Assembly: GCF_036250065.1 (NCBI RefSeq)
Contig: NZ_CP109199.1
Coordinates: 1,488,001 to 1,552,000 of the forward strand
DNA from: Micromonospora sp. NBC_01699
GTDB lineage: Bacteria > Actinomycetota > Actinomycetes > Mycobacteriales > Micromonosporaceae
DNA: 64,000 bases
Direction of reading: 5' to 3'
Below, piece after piece: positions 7,510 through 14,993 of this stretch (position 1 is its first letter; each line of letters begins with the position of its first letter). Made by a program: the position numbers and the translations under genes. The notes beneath the pieces were generated by a model that did no database searches, was not told the DNA's origin, and saw nothing but the letters and a program-made list of their open reading frames with translations.

Positions 7510-9026
7510 GACGTCTCCATGGTTCGCAGGTTGGTTGCCTCGGCGACGTCGTCGGCGCCCGGCCGGTCCCGCCCGTCGAGGTCGGAGATGGTCCACGCCA
7601 TCCGGATGATCCGGTCGAAGCCCCGCGCGGAGAGGGATCCCCGGTCCAGTCGCCGGCGCAGCGTGTCGGTGCTGGCCGCCGGCAGCCGCCAGCGGGCCTG
7701 GCGTAGGTAGGGTCCGGGTACGTCGGCGTTGACCTTCCAGCCGAGCCCGGCCCAGCGGGCGGTCGCCGCGGCTCGGGCGGCCGCGACCCGAGCGCCGATC
7801 TCGGCCGAGGACTCGTTCGACTCGCCGCTGTCCATCAGCTCGGCCGCGCCCAACGGGCTGAGCGTCACCTGTACGTCGATCCGGTCCAGCAGCGGGCCGG
7901 AGATCCGGGACAGGTACCGCCGACGGGCCAACGGCGTGCACTCGCAGTGGGTGTCCCCGGCGGGCTTCGCGCACGGGCACGGATTCGACGCGAGTACGAG
8001 TTGCACCCTGGCCGGATATTCGGTGCCACCCCTGGCCCGGTTGATCACCACTCGACCGTGCTCCAGCGGTTGCCGCAGCGCGTCGAGTGCCCGCGACTGG
8101 AACTCGGCCGCCTCGTCCAGGAACAGGATGCCCCGATGGGCCAGTGAGACGGCTCCGGGACGGGCCAGCCCCGATCCGCCCCCGACGATCGCCGGTACGG
8201 TCGCGGTGTGGTGCGGGGCCTGGAACGGCGGCCGGCGTACGAGTTCCCCGCCCGGCGGCAGGAGGCCGGCGATGGAGTGCAGCGCGGTCACCTCCAGGGC
8301 GGTGTCGTCGTCCAGTTCGGGCAGGATCGACGGGAGCCGTTCGGCGAGCATCGTCTTGCCGGCACCGGGCGGGCCGAGCAGCGCCAGGTGGTGTCCACCG
8401 GCGGCGGCGACCTCGACCGCCCGCCGACCCAGCCCCTGACCGGCGACCTCGGACAGGTCCGGCCCCGACACGGGTGGAGCGGTCCGGCGCGGTGGCGGGT
8501 CGAGCAGCCCCACCCCGTCCCGGACGTACGCGACGAGCCGGTGCAGGCTGTCCACCGCCCGAACCCGCACTCCCGGTACGACCGCAGCCTCGGCGGCGTT
8601 CTCGACCGGTACGACCACCCGACTGATCCCCGCTCGTGCCGCGGCCACCACCATCGGCAGTACGCCCCGGATCGGTCGGACGGTCCCGTCGAGCCCCAGT
8701 TCACCGAGGATCACCACGTCCGCCAGCGGTGCCAGCGGCAGTTCGCCGGAGCCGCCGAGCATTGCCGCCGCGATGGCGAGATCGAATCCCGAACCGTGTT
8801 TGGGCAGGGTGGCGGGGAGCAGGTTGACCGTGATCCGACGGTTGGGCCAGTGTTGGCCGGAGTTGACGATCGCCGCGCGTACCCGGTCGCGGGCCTCGTT
8901 GAGGGCGGTGTCGGGCAGGCCGGACAGGACGACGGCGGGCAGTCCGGGGGCGAGGTCGGCCTCGACCTCCACCAGGTGCCCGGTCACCCCGACCAGGCCG
9001 ACGCAGAGCACCTTCGCGTAGCTCAC
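7506..9026 (-). CDS. comM: ComM/YifB family Mg-chelatase-like AAA+ ATPase
   Basis: 506 residues, the normal length. An N-terminal Lon-protease-like S5 fold domain (about 1-165; SYAKVLCVGLVGVTGHLVEV) is followed by an AAA+ module with Walker A GPPGAGKTMLAERL and Walker B GILFLDEAAEF, then a C-terminal Mg-chelatase-like domain. A cysteine cluster (NPCPCAKPAGDTHCECTP) is typical of the family. ComM of Vibrio promotes branch migration during integration of transforming DNA. I chose the GTG at 9026 (VSYAKVLCV) by family similarity; the open frame continues to 9197 with unrelated sequence. Coupled to dprA by ATGA. Confidence 0.93.
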   Translation of the reverse strand: MSYAKVLCVGLVGVTGHLVEVEADLAPGLPAVVLSGLPDTALNEARDRVRAAIVNSGQHWPNRRITVNLLPATLPKHGSGFDLAIAAAMLGGSGELPLAPLADVVILGELGLDGTVRPIRGVLPMVVAAARAGISRVVVPVENAAEAAVVPGVRVRAVDSLHRLVAYVRDGVGLLDPPPRRTAPPVSGPDLSEVAGQGLGRRAVEVAAAGGHHLALLGPPGAGKTMLAERLPSILPELDDDTALEVTALHSIAGLLPPGGELVRRPPFQAPHHTATVPAIVGGGSGLARPGAVSLAHRGILFLDEAAEFQSRALDALRQPLEHGRVVINRARGGTEYPARVQLVLASNPCPCAKPAGDTHCECTPLARRRYLSRISGPLLDRIDVQVTLSPLGAAELMDSGESNESSAEIGARVAAARAAATARWAGLGWKVNADVPGPYLRQARWRLPAASTDTLRRRLDRGSLSARGFDRIIRMAWTISDLDGRDRPGADDVAEATNLRTMETS

Positions 9027-9166
9027 CGCGACCCGCAGGGCTCGGCCTCGGGCGGGTGGGGATGCCGGCCGACGCGCTGGACTGGCATACCACGAACGCG
9101 GGGCGACGGTTGCGTGGCCGACGGGGATCCCAGGCGGGCGAGTGCGGCTGGTCGAGCGGTTGTCAT
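9023..9166 (-). CDS. Possible 47-residue ORF coupled to comM, perhaps a yraN remnant
   Basis: A minus-strand ATG at 9166 opens 47 codons ending in TGA that overlaps the comM GTG start (GTGA). The product, beginning MTTARPAALARLGSPSATQP, has no recognised domain. Its third-position G/C (about 72 %) is lower than in the neighbouring genes. The ATGAC start and the 53-bp distance to the upstream twin-box element resemble the yraN start (ATGAC, 51 bp). M. tuberculosis has yraN directly before comM, so this may be a degenerate yraN 5' end, or only a leader region. Confidence 0.25.
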   Translation of the reverse strand: MTTARPAALARLGSPSATQPSPRVRGMPVQRVGRHPHPPEAEPCGSR

Positions 9167-9218
9167 GGCAGGGACGGTGACCGATTCGCGCGGTCACCGG
9201 TAGCCCGCGCCAGCGCTC

Positions 9219-9274
9219 CTGTGGACAACCGGAGCGCCTGTGGACGGTCGGACGATCATGCCCTCGTTGTGCTA
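9219..9274 (-). promoter_or_regulatory. Twin CTGTGGAC-box element upstream of comM
   Basis: Read on the plus strand: CTGTGGAC, 11 bases, CTGTGGACGG, then CGGACGATCA and TGTGCTA at fixed offsets of 11 and 30 from the second box. By hand alignment it matches 43 of 56 bases of the element at 17031-17086 upstream of yraN, with identical spacing. The first box contains TGTGGACAA (9220-9228), the exact complement of the actinobacterial DnaA-box consensus TTGTCCACA. It lies 192 bp before the comM start and 75 bp before the divergent HxlR gene, so which gene it serves is not certain. Confidence 0.55.
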
Positions 9275-9349
9275 AGGATGTGCGCGTTTCTCGGTAAGGC
9301 TAGCCGCTTCGAAAAGCATAGCGCCAGCGGATCTGCTAGCTTTGGTGGC

Positions 9350-9703
9350 ATGACCAGGGCCGTCAACCACGCCGAGGCGGGAGCCTGCGACCGGGCCGAC
9401 GCGGCCCTGGCGCGTGCCTTCGGCGTACTCGGTAAGCGGTGGAGTGCGCTGGTGCTCGGCAGCCTGCGCAGTGGACCGGCCGGATTCCGTGAGTTGTCCC
9501 GAGCCGTCGAGGGTGTCAGCGATTCGGTGCTTTCCGACCGGCTGTCCGAGTTGACCGAGGTCGGTCTCGTCGCCCGTACGGTGGAAGCCGGGCCCCCGGT
9601 GTCGGTCTCCTACGAGCTGACCTCGGGCGGACTGGCCCTCATCCCGGTGCTCACCGAGATCTCCCGCTGGGCCACCGACCACCTCCCACACGACAAGCCC
9701 TGA
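9350..9703 (+). CDS. HxlR-family winged-helix transcriptional regulator
   Basis: 117 residues, standard for HxlR. Motifs: LGKRWSALVLGSLRSGPAGF at the start of the wHTH, then FRELSRAVEGVSDSVLSDRLSEL less its first part, and YELTSGGLALIPVLTEISRW. HxlR proteins commonly respond to quinones, aldehydes or other electrophiles through cysteines. Here the only clear cysteine is near the N-terminus (GACDRADAAL). The ATG has no good Shine-Dalgarno, but TAGCTT (9337-9342) lies seven bases upstream. AAGGCTAGC (9296-9304) and GCTAGCTTT (9335-9343) form an inverted repeat spanning the promoter, a candidate autoregulatory site. The next gene downstream, a pirin, is a plausible partner. Confidence 0.88.
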   Translation: MTRAVNHAEAGACDRADAALARAFGVLGKRWSALVLGSLRSGPAGFRELSRAVEGVSDSVLSDRLSELTEVGLVARTVEAGPPVSVSYELTSGGLALIPVLTEISRWATDHLPHDKP

Positions 9704-9819
9704 CCCACCGGGCCTGGTCGAGGTGCTGTACGGGACCGTGTCGGTGGTCCCCGACGCGGGCTAGGCTCGGCGGGTTGACGGCGGAGATCCGCGCGCCGCC
9801 CGGAGGCTGGAGGACGTAC

Positions 9820-10797
9820 GTGAGCACCACCGAGGCCGATCCGGAGTTCACCACCTGCGAGTCCGGGCCGGAGGGGCTCCAGATCCTGGAACCACGGCTG
9901 GTGCCGCTGGGCGGGCTGCGGGCGCTGAACGTACGCCGGACCCTGCCGCAACGGGCCAGGTCGCTGATTGGCGCCTGGTGCTTCGTGGACCACTACGGCC
10001 CGGACGACGTGACCGAGTCTGGCGGGATGGCGGTGCACGGCCACCCGCACACCGGGCTACAGACCGTGAGCTGGCTCTTTGACGGGGAGATCGAACACAG
10101 GGACACGGTCGGCTCGGTCCGTACGGTCCGGCCCGGCGAGGTGAACCTGATGACCGCCGGTCGGGGCATCGCGCACTCGGAGTTCTCGACCCCGGACACC
10201 ACCGTGCTGCGCGGGGCACAGCTCTGGATCGCCCTGCCCGAGCACGAGCGGCACAGCGAACCCCGGTTCGAGCACTACGCACCCGAGCCGGTCAGCATCG
10301 CCGGTGCCAGGGTGAGCGTCTTCGTCGGCTCCCTGCTCGGGTCGACCTCCCCGGTGCGTACGGCCACCCGCCTGCTCGGGGCGCAGTTGCGGCTCGACGC
10401 CGGGGCGACGGTGACCATCGAGGTGGACCCGGCCTTCGAACACGGCATCCTGGTCGACGACGGGCGGGTGACCGTCGCCGGTGCCGACGTCGGCCAGTCC
10501 GAGCTGCTCTTCGTCCAACTCGGACCGGCCAGCCTGACCATCACCGCCGAGTCCGGACCGGCCCGGATCCTGCTGCTCGGCGGCGAACCGCTGAACGAGC
10601 GGATCATCATGTGGTGGAACTTCATCGGGCGTACGCACGAGGAGGTTGTCGGATACCGCGACCGGTGGCAGGCGCAGGCGTTCGGCACCCACGACGAAGG
10701 CAGCGGTGAACGGCCGTACGGGCCGTTTCCCGCCGACTGGCAACAGCTCATCCCGGCGCCGCCCCTGCCCGGCGGCCGGCTGAAGCTCCGCCCCTGA
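9820..10797 (+). CDS. Pirin family protein (bicupin)
   Basis: 325 residues. The N-terminal cupin carries HYGPDDVTESGGMAVHGHPH and TGLQTVSWLFDGEIEHRDT, followed by VRPGEVNLMTAGRGIAHSE, holding the metal-binding His/Glu residues of pirins. The C-terminal cupin (about 180-300) is recognisable. Some bacterial pirins have quercetin-dioxygenase-like activity and others act as redox sensors, so the role here is unknown. I chose the GTG at 9820, seven bases after GGAGG-like sequence, over the TTG 45 bases upstream. It follows the HxlR gene by 116 bp on the same strand and begins the run pirin, GNAT, AhpD-like. Confidence 0.88.
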   Translation: MSTTEADPEFTTCESGPEGLQILEPRLVPLGGLRALNVRRTLPQRARSLIGAWCFVDHYGPDDVTESGGMAVHGHPHTGLQTVSWLFDGEIEHRDTVGSVRTVRPGEVNLMTAGRGIAHSEFSTPDTTVLRGAQLWIALPEHERHSEPRFEHYAPEPVSIAGARVSVFVGSLLGSTSPVRTATRLLGAQLRLDAGATVTIEVDPAFEHGILVDDGRVTVAGADVGQSELLFVQLGPASLTITAESGPARILLLGGEPLNERIIMWWNFIGRTHEEVVGYRDRWQAQAFGTHDEGSGERPYGPFPADWQQLIPAPPLPGGRLKLRP

Positions 10798-10832
10798 GCC
10801 CCCCGACCCTTCCCCGGAGACGAGGCACGTCC

Positions 10833-11162
10833 ATGACGAACACCAACCCCGAACCAACCGTCGAGCTGGACGAGGCCGGGCACCGGTACACCATCACCGT
10901 CGCCGGTGCGGTCGCCGGCTTCGCCCGGTATTTCGACAACGACGGCCAACGGGTCTTCTTCCACACCGAGATCGACAAGGAGTACGGCGGCCAGGGGCTG
11001 GGCGGCCGACTCGTCGGCGGAGCACTCGACCACGTACGCGCCGCCGGGCTGCGGATCGTGCCGATCTGCCCGTTCGTGAAGTCGTACCTCGGTCGGCACC
11101 ACCAGTTTGACGACCTGATCGACCCGGTCACCCCGAACCTGCTCGCCCGGATCGGTGCATAG
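10833..11162 (+). CDS. Small GNAT-fold protein (YjdJ / Acetyltransf_CG type)
   Basis: 109 residues, the size of the minimal YjdJ-like GNAT group. It shows GFARYFDNDGQRVFFHTEI, the acetyl-CoA pyrophosphate loop region KEYGGQGLGGRLVGGALDHV, and PICPFVKSYLGRH near the end. These proteins are predicted N-acetyltransferases; substrates are mostly unknown. The ATG is preceded by GGAGACGAGG. Its TAG stop abuts the GTG start of the next gene with no gap, so the two are translationally coupled. Confidence 0.85.
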   Translation: MTNTNPEPTVELDEAGHRYTITVAGAVAGFARYFDNDGQRVFFHTEIDKEYGGQGLGGRLVGGALDHVRAAGLRIVPICPFVKSYLGRHHQFDDLIDPVTPNLLARIGA

Positions 11163-11651
11163 GTGCCGCCGGCCCGCCGCCTCTATCTCGACAAGCAGTC
11201 ATCCGCGATCTTCAAATCGCTCACCGCGGTCGCCGTCCAGGTACGGGCCCAGGCCACCGAACTCGGCCTGAGCCGTCGCCTGCTCGAACTGGTCAACATC
11301 CGGGTCTCGCAGCTCAACGGGTGCGGGTACTGCCTGCAACTGCACACCGCGCGAGCGCTCGCCGAGGGCGAGACCACGCACCGGCTCTCCGTGCTGACCG
11401 TCTGGCGGGAGACCGAGCTGTTCGAGCCGAGGGAGCGGGCCGCGCTGATGCTCGCCGAGGGGGCGACCCTGGTGGCCGGCGAGCGGATCACCGACGCCGA
11501 GTACGCCTGGGTCACCTCGGTGCTGACCGCCGACGAGATCTCCGTACTGAGCTGGGCGGCGATCACGATCAACTCGTTCAACCGGGTGTCGATCCTGAGT
11601 CGGCACCCCGTACCGGTGCAGGGCCCGGCGGTGGCCGCGGACGCCGGCTAG
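11163..11651 (+). CDS. Carboxymuconolactone decarboxylase / AhpD-like protein
   Basis: 162 residues. The core motif is ELVNIRVSQLNGCGYCLQLH: a CxxC pair followed by histidine, the AhpD-type redox and proton-relay site (about residues 58-65). Members reduce peroxiredoxin partners or defend against peroxides. The GTG start follows the GNAT stop directly (TAG then GTG), so expression is coupled. Grouping with pirin and an HxlR regulator suggests an oxidative or electrophile stress set, which is inference from context. The gene is convergent with the threonine aldolase gene, 19 bp apart. Confidence 0.85.
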   Translation: MPPARRLYLDKQSSAIFKSLTAVAVQVRAQATELGLSRRLLELVNIRVSQLNGCGYCLQLHTARALAEGETTHRLSVLTVWRETELFEPRERAALMLAEGATLVAGERITDAEYAWVTSVLTADEISVLSWAAITINSFNRVSILSRHPVPVQGPAVAADAG

Positions 11652-11670
11652 GCTGCTTCGCCGGCGTGGG

Positions 11671-12771
11671 TCAGCGTTCGCGGACCGCGCGCAGCACCAG
11701 TTCGCGCAGCAGCTCGACCACCTCGGCCGGGGTGAAGTCCATCGCGTTCTCGTGCACCGTGACCTCAAAGCTCGACCTGGTCGGATCCGGCGCGGACCGG
11801 ATCCGACCGAAGAGCTGGACGCCGTGCTCGGCGAGCATCGCCGCTGCGGCCCGTTCGACCGCCGGACCGCCCGCCGGCAGGTGCACGTGGAACAGCGGGG
11901 TCTGCGGCGGGTCCGGCCAGGCCAGCGCCACCCCGTCGGCGTTGATCGCCGCCGCGATCGCGATCGCGTGATCCCGGTAGGCCGGCATCCGGGGCAGCAG
12001 CGTGTCGAGCCCGGCGAGCGCGGCCAGGGCCAGCGGCCAGGCGTCGGCGATCGCCCCACCGAGCCGGGTACGCCACACCGCCGCCTCCGCGATCGTCGCC
12101 GCGTCGGCCGCCAGGACCGCACCGCGTACGCCCTGGAGGGCCTTGTAGAGCGACACGTACACGGTGTCGAAGAGACCGGCGATCTCGTCGAACGGCAGCC
12201 GGTAGTAGGTCTGCGCCTCCCAGATCCGGGCGCCGTCCAGGTGCGTTGCCGCCCCGCCGGCCCGTACCGCCTCGACCTGCGCGCGCAGGTCGTCCCACTC
12301 GGGCAGCTGACCGCCGATGTCGCGCTGTGGCAGCTCCCACAGCACCGCCGCCAGGGGTTCACCGATCGCGTCGAGGTCCGCGCCGGTCATCAGCCGGTGG
12401 CGGTCACCGGCCGGGTGGAACCGCAACCCGTGTACGACCTGGTAGCCCTGTGCCTCCCAGGTATCCAGGTGGGTCTGCGGGTGGGCGGCGAAGGTGGGTA
12501 CGCCGCGACGCTGGGCGTGGATCCGGAGCGCGACCTGCTGGGCCATCGTCCCGGTCGGGAAGAACAGCGCGGATTCCTTGCCGAGCAGGGTGGCCAGCCG
12601 CCGTTCGAGCTGCGCCATCGGCCCGTCCGGACCGGCGGTCGGGGTGTCGGTGTCGACCCGGTCGAGGAGTTGTCGGAGCACCGCCTGCGGGCTCAGCCGG
12701 ATCGGCGCGTGCGCGAACAGGGATCGCCGGATCGGCGGGCGGGCATCGGGCGTCGACATGATCCAGAGCAT
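11671..12771 (-). CDS. Threonine aldolase-like PLP-dependent beta-eliminating lyase
   Basis: 366 residues from ATG 12771. The fold-type I PLP signature is present: ALFFPTGTMAQQVALRIHAQ near the N-terminus, HLDGARIWEAQTYYRLPFDE with the cofactor-binding Asp, and SLYKALQGVRG with the expected Schiff-base lysine. The family cleaves threonine or allo-threonine to glycine and acetaldehyde, or catalyses related eliminations. Start choice: ATG 12771 has AAGGTGG ten bases upstream; ATG 12759 (MSTPDARP) is the alternative. A TTG at 12795 is unlikely. Confidence 0.85.
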   Translation of the reverse strand: MLWIMSTPDARPPIRRSLFAHAPIRLSPQAVLRQLLDRVDTDTPTAGPDGPMAQLERRLATLLGKESALFFPTGTMAQQVALRIHAQRRGVPTFAAHPQTHLDTWEAQGYQVVHGLRFHPAGDRHRLMTGADLDAIGEPLAAVLWELPQRDIGGQLPEWDDLRAQVEAVRAGGAATHLDGARIWEAQTYYRLPFDEIAGLFDTVYVSLYKALQGVRGAVLAADAATIAEAAVWRTRLGGAIADAWPLALAALAGLDTLLPRMPAYRDHAIAIAAAINADGVALAWPDPPQTPLFHVHLPAGGPAVERAAAAMLAEHGVQLFGRIRSAPDPTRSSFEVTVHENAMDFTPAEVVELLRELVLRAVRER

Positions 12772-12897
12772 GCCGTTGTTGCCACCTTCTCGCAATAAAG
12801 CTCGGTCCTTGTCACGGACCGGGCGTCAGGGCCGCCGACGGGGTGTCCATCGTGGGGCGATCCGGGTTTACTTCTCCCAATGCCGGAGGGGGACACC

Positions 12898-13536
12898 ATG
12901 TCCGGAAGTCTGACCGTACGGCTGGCCGGGGCGGACGACGCGCCGACGGTCGCGAGCGCGCTCGCGGTGGCGAGCCTGGACGAGGCGGTCCTCGCCTGGG
13001 TGGTTCCCGACGAGCGGGCCCGCCGGGATCGGGTCACCTCCGGTGCGGAGCAGACCCTCGCCTGGGTGCACGGGGTGCTCGCCACCGGTGAGGTCCTGGT
13101 CGCGCAGGTCGACTCCGGCGTGATCGCCGGGCTGTCCCTGTGGGAGTTCGACAACGGCGATCCCGTCGGCACCGACCCCGCCGAGCTGAGCGCCTTCCTC
13201 GCCCGGGCGTACGGCGAGTACGCGCCCCGGATGGCCCTCGTGCACGAGCTGACCCGGCGGCGTCACCCGCGCGGCGAACCGCACTGGTACCTGCAACAGA
13301 TGGTGGTCGTACCCGATCATCGCGGGCGCGGCCTCGGCGGCGCGATGCTCAGCCACCAGTTGGCGCGGGCCGACGCCGCCGGAGTCGCCGCCTATCTGGA
13401 GGCCAGCTCGCCGCGCAACCGCAGGCTGTACGAGCGGCACGGGTTCCGGGCGCTCGGCGGCCCGATTACCCTGCCGGACGGCCCCGGCGTACAGCCCATG
13501 TGGCGGCCGGCCGCCACCCCCGCCGAACCGCGGTGA
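12898..13536 (+). CDS. GNAT-family N-acetyltransferase
   Basis: 212 residues. The acetyl-CoA-binding motif A is MVVVPDHRGRGLGGAMLSHQ (about 140-160), followed by LEASSPRNRRLYERHGFRAL, the usual C-terminal half of the fold. The N-terminal half (VRLAGADDAPTVASALAVAS) resembles GNATs that act on small amines or antibiotics, but the substrate cannot be read. I chose the ATG at 12898 because GGAGGGGG lies directly upstream; the ATG at 12880 is less well placed. Monocistronic, convergent with the acyltransferase gene. Confidence 0.87.
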   Translation: MSGSLTVRLAGADDAPTVASALAVASLDEAVLAWVVPDERARRDRVTSGAEQTLAWVHGVLATGEVLVAQVDSGVIAGLSLWEFDNGDPVGTDPAELSAFLARAYGEYAPRMALVHELTRRRHPRGEPHWYLQQMVVVPDHRGRGLGGAMLSHQLARADAAGVAAYLEASSPRNRRLYERHGFRALGGPITLPDGPGVQPMWRPAATPAEPR

Positions 13537-13560
13537 CCGGTCGCCCGCCCCGGACGGCCA

Positions 13561-14829
13561 CTACGTCCGGGCCGGCGCGTCGGCCGCCTCGGTCCCGGCC
13601 GGGCTGTCGGTCCCGGCTCGGCTGTCCGGCGTGGCTCGGCTGTCCGGCGTGGCTCGGCTGTCGGGCGTGGTCGGGCTGGCGGGCCGGTCGGCCGGGCCGG
13701 GCTGACGCGGTACACGGGCCGTCGTCGCTGGTGGTTGTGGCGCCGGCCGCCGCCGGGGTCCGAGCAGGCGCATCATCGGGGTTTCCACGAAGCGGTACAG
13801 CAGGCCGGCGAGGACGAGGTTGAGCAGCAGGAACCCGACCGCCGCGGCCGGTCCCCACCAGCCGGGGAAGCCGTTCAGGTGGTCGGTGGCCCGCAGCACG
13901 CTGGTGACCACGAACACGTGCACCAGGTAGTAGGCGAAGGAGACCTCGCCGAGCCAGCGCATCGGCCGGGACCGCCACGGCGACCAGGTGCCGCGTACGT
14001 CCGCCTCGGCCGCTGCGGCGATCACCAGGATGTACGCGGCGGCGAGCAGTGTCGTCCACAGCTCGGCGCGGATCCACTGGGTGGCGACCACCCAGGTCAG
14101 CACGAAGATCAGGGTGGCGATCTTCAGGTTCGGCCCGCGCCACCGGCCGCGCACCATCAGCTCGGCCGCCGCCACGCCCATCCAGAACTCCAGCGAACGT
14201 ACCAGCGGGAACACCTGGGTGAACCACCAGCGGTCCGGCTCCGGCACCAGCAGCTGCCCCGGCCAGAGGGAGAGGATCAGCAGCGGCATCGCGACGATGA
14301 TCGTGACCAGTACCCAGGGGCGCAGCCGGCGGATCAGCGGGAGCACCAGGGGCAGGCAGAGGTAGAAGAACAGCTCGCAGGAGAGCGACCAGCTCACCGT
14401 GTTGACGCTGTAGAACCAGCCCGGCGTCGGGTTCCACGCCTGCACCAGGAAGAGGTTGGTGAGCGCGACCTTCAGGTTGAACGGGTCCGCCCAGTAGAGC
14501 CCGAGCAGCAGCACGGCCGCCCACAGCACCACGTGGTTGGGGAAGATCTTCGCGGCCCGGCGACGCCAGAACCCGACCGGGCTGTCACCGGGTCGGGCCG
14601 ACCAGACCAGCACGAAACCGCTGAGGATAAAGAAGAACTGGACCCCGGACAGGCCGAGGGTGAACACCTTGCTGACCACGGCGTGGTAGTCGGGCTCGGC
14701 GATGACCCGCATCGTCCCGACGTGGAAGCCGAAGACCAGCATGGCGCCGACCCACCGCAGACCGGTCAGTGACGGCAGCCTGCTGAGTGGTCGGTCAGTG
14801 GCGGCGGTGGTGGTGGCGGTGGTCGTCAT
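13561..14829 (-). CDS. Acyltransferase-3 family integral membrane protein with repetitive tail
   Basis: 422 residues. It opens with RLPSLTGLRWVGAMLVFGFH, the family hallmark with the catalytic histidine, and has about ten hydrophobic segments to residue 365. Acyltransferase-3 proteins O-acylate cell-surface sugars, antibiotics or lipids in the membrane. The C-terminal 55 residues are a cytoplasmic or extracytoplasmic repeat tail built of TPDSRA units, encoded by an 18-bp tandem repeat at about 13610-13680. The start ATG 14829 is preferred because MTTTATTT precedes the first conserved block; no clear Shine-Dalgarno is seen. It ends 24 bp from the convergent GNAT gene. Confidence 0.85.
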   Translation of the reverse strand: MTTTATTTAATDRPLSRLPSLTGLRWVGAMLVFGFHVGTMRVIAEPDYHAVVSKVFTLGLSGVQFFFILSGFVLVWSARPGDSPVGFWRRRAAKIFPNHVVLWAAVLLLGLYWADPFNLKVALTNLFLVQAWNPTPGWFYSVNTVSWSLSCELFFYLCLPLVLPLIRRLRPWVLVTIIVAMPLLILSLWPGQLLVPEPDRWWFTQVFPLVRSLEFWMGVAAAELMVRGRWRGPNLKIATLIFVLTWVVATQWIRAELWTTLLAAAYILVIAAAAEADVRGTWSPWRSRPMRWLGEVSFAYYLVHVFVVTSVLRATDHLNGFPGWWGPAAAVGFLLLNLVLAGLLYRFVETPMMRLLGPRRRPAPQPPATTARVPRQPGPADRPASPTTPDSRATPDSRATPDSRAGTDSPAGTEAADAPART

Positions 14830-14993
14830 GACGCCCGGCACTCTAACCCGTACGCCGGTGTCGTCGAGCAGCCCGGGTCCGCTTCCGCTGGGGATCGGCC
14901 GCTTCGGGGGCGATGAGGCGTACATCCCTGATTTCCGTACTCGTCATTGACATCGGGTGGATTGTTCCCCCGTCCGCCCTACCGTGCCCAGTC

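Noticed and set aside
9220-9228. Origin of replication, suggested by the DnaA-box-like TGTGGACAA
   Set aside because: Only two or three boxes occur, no dnaA, dnaN or AT-rich unwinding region is present, and the flanking genes are not origin genes.
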